IMG/VR virus record: IMGVR_UViG_3300044987_002875
Span: 1-39,234 of that record
Reading direction: 5' to 3' (one strand)
DNA from: a virus
DNA length: 39,234 bases
This document shows positions 38,701-39,234 of the stretch, in pieces; within the stretch, counting starts at the first letter, position 1, and each line of letters starts with the position of its first letter. The notes under the pieces were generated by a model. It saw nothing but the letters and a program-made list of their open reading frames with translations, was not told the DNA's origin and did no database searches. The translations under genes were made by a program, and so were the position numbers.

Positions 38701-38722
38701 TTGACAAAGGGGCCTATATTAT
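38701..38722 (+). promoter_or_regulatory. Late-region motif, copy 5 (at fibre start)
   Basis: TTGACAAAGGGGCCTATA followed by TTAT, with the fibre ATG at motif position 21. It begins at the base after the preceding stop codon. AAAGGGG can also serve as SD here. Confidence 0.6.
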
Positions 38723-39234
38723 GAAAACTCTTTTTTTTGCCGTCGCCCTCGCCGCTTGCTCAGCTTTTGCCGGGGCAAGAATTGAAACCCTGGAAAATGA
38801 CCTTTCAAAGAAACTGGTCCCGGGGTCCCTTGAAATTACGGCCGACGCCGATACAACGGTCCGCGGCCGCTTTTTATTCGCGGGCGGGGAATATAACACC
38901 GCCGGGTGGACGGGGCTTCTTTTTGTGGGTGTTTCAGGCGAGGGGGTCACGTTTACCAACAGCGCCGCCGGCCGCGGGTTCATGTCATGGGATATACCCG
39001 CAACAATGACGCCGACGAACGGGCGCTATGCCTTCCAAATTTTCGGCGCTCAGGGCGCGCGCATGGAAGAGTGGGCCCGCGGGGCAGTGACGGTCCGGGG
39101 CAACCCGGGGAAAACGGCGCTCCCTGTTGAATGGGTTAAAATGAACCCGGTTTATGTCATAGCCACAAACGCGCTTAAAATCGCTCAGGACGCGTCGGGC
39201 GCCGCGGCCGGGGCAATACAAGCGGCAGGCGTTG
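38721..39234 (+). CDS. Tail fibre / receptor-binding protein, N-terminal part with Sec signal peptide (continues at the window start)
   Basis: The frame is open to the end of the window and continues in the gene covering 1-2801. It begins MKTLFFAVALAACSAFAG, a good Sec signal peptide with cleavage after AFA. The mature part starts ARIETLENDLSKKL, followed by a beta-rich domain (ITADADTTVRGRFLFAGGEYN) and the conserved PATMTPTNGRYAFQIFGAQGARMEEWARG. In usual siphoviruses fibres fold in the cytoplasm, so an export signal is unexpected. Its first 169 bases are unique; the last 345 are also present at the window start. Confidence 0.75.
   Translation, partial: MKTLFFAVALAACSAFAGARIETLENDLSKKLVPGSLEITADADTTVRGRFLFAGGEYNTAGWTGLLFVGVSGEGVTFTNSAAGRGFMSWDIPATMTPTNGRYAFQIFGAQGARMEEWARGAVTVRGNPGKTALPVEWVKMNPVYVIATNALKIAQDASGAAAGAIQAAGV
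38890..39234. repeat. Right terminal direct repeat (imperfect, pairs with 1-345)
   Basis: Gapless match to 1-345 with nine differences and 127 identical bases at its end. Joining the genome here gives a 38,889-bp circle. See the finding on the junction. Confidence 0.9.

Noticed and set aside
1-39234. Diversity-generating retroelement as the reason for the two fibre sequences at the ends
   Set aside because: No reverse transcriptase is coded, and the nine differences are at third codon positions, not the adenine-directed amino-acid changes that such elements make.

Overview
The window is a nearly complete genome of a tailed double-stranded DNA phage with a long non-contractile tail (siphovirus-like). 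Every gene I can support reads on the + strand. The last 345 bases repeat the first 345 with nine substitutions and no gaps, and the reading frame of the fibre gene that starts at 38721 continues in the gene that is open at base 1. The simplest reading is a circularly closing assembly of about 38,889 bp with a sequence variant at the junction. G+C is high (about 60% in typical genes), the standard genetic code fits, and the lipoprotein and Sec signal peptides suggest a bacterial, probably diderm host. The sequence alone does not identify the host. I see no integrase, no lysogeny repressor and no tRNA gene.

Layout. (1) 1-4906: distal part of the fibre, an exported protein, a one-TM protein, a lipoprotein and a DUF1353-like protein, closed by a terminator at 4929. 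(2) 4974-6566: first early operon, from a good sigma70-type promoter with an operator-like dyad, holding five small unknown genes and ending in a strong terminator. (3) 6567-7138: non-coding region with structured element R1, followed by a second early promoter at 7077. (4) 7139-18934: replication and recombination module: ERF annealing protein, SSB/DUF669-like protein, HTH protein, SMC-like ATPase, MazG-like protein, SF2 helicase, primase-helicase, an AT-richer methyltransferase, HNH nuclease and several small Cys-rich or membrane proteins. (5) 18935-19218: second copy (R2) of the structured element. (6) 19219-23415: DUF1064 nuclease, zinc/HTH regulator, ParB-methyltransferase, and small and large terminase. 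(7) 23432-28262: portal, scaffold, coat, an exported protein, a Pro-rich protein and a connector. (8) 28266-31637: a 1,123-residue MuF-type minor head protein with a kinase-like region and a C-terminal region resembling an ADP-ribosyltransferase. (9) 31674-38700: two accessory genes behind their own sigma70-like promoter, then the tail genes: HK97 gp10-like, terminator, tube, chaperone, tape measure and tip/fibre proteins. (10) 38721 to the end: start of the fibre, with a signal peptide.

How it works together. Two early promoters with nearly the same core and start region drive early and replication genes. The late region carries five copies of a 22-bp motif (TTGAC, nine bases, then GGCCTAT and AT) at gene boundaries. 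The zinc/HTH protein at 19688 is a possible late regulator. The most unusual items are the duplicated R1/R2 element, whose stems differ by compensatory base changes; the minor head protein that looks like an injected multi-domain effector; the repeated late-region motif; and four Sec or lipoprotein signals, one of them on the tail fibre.
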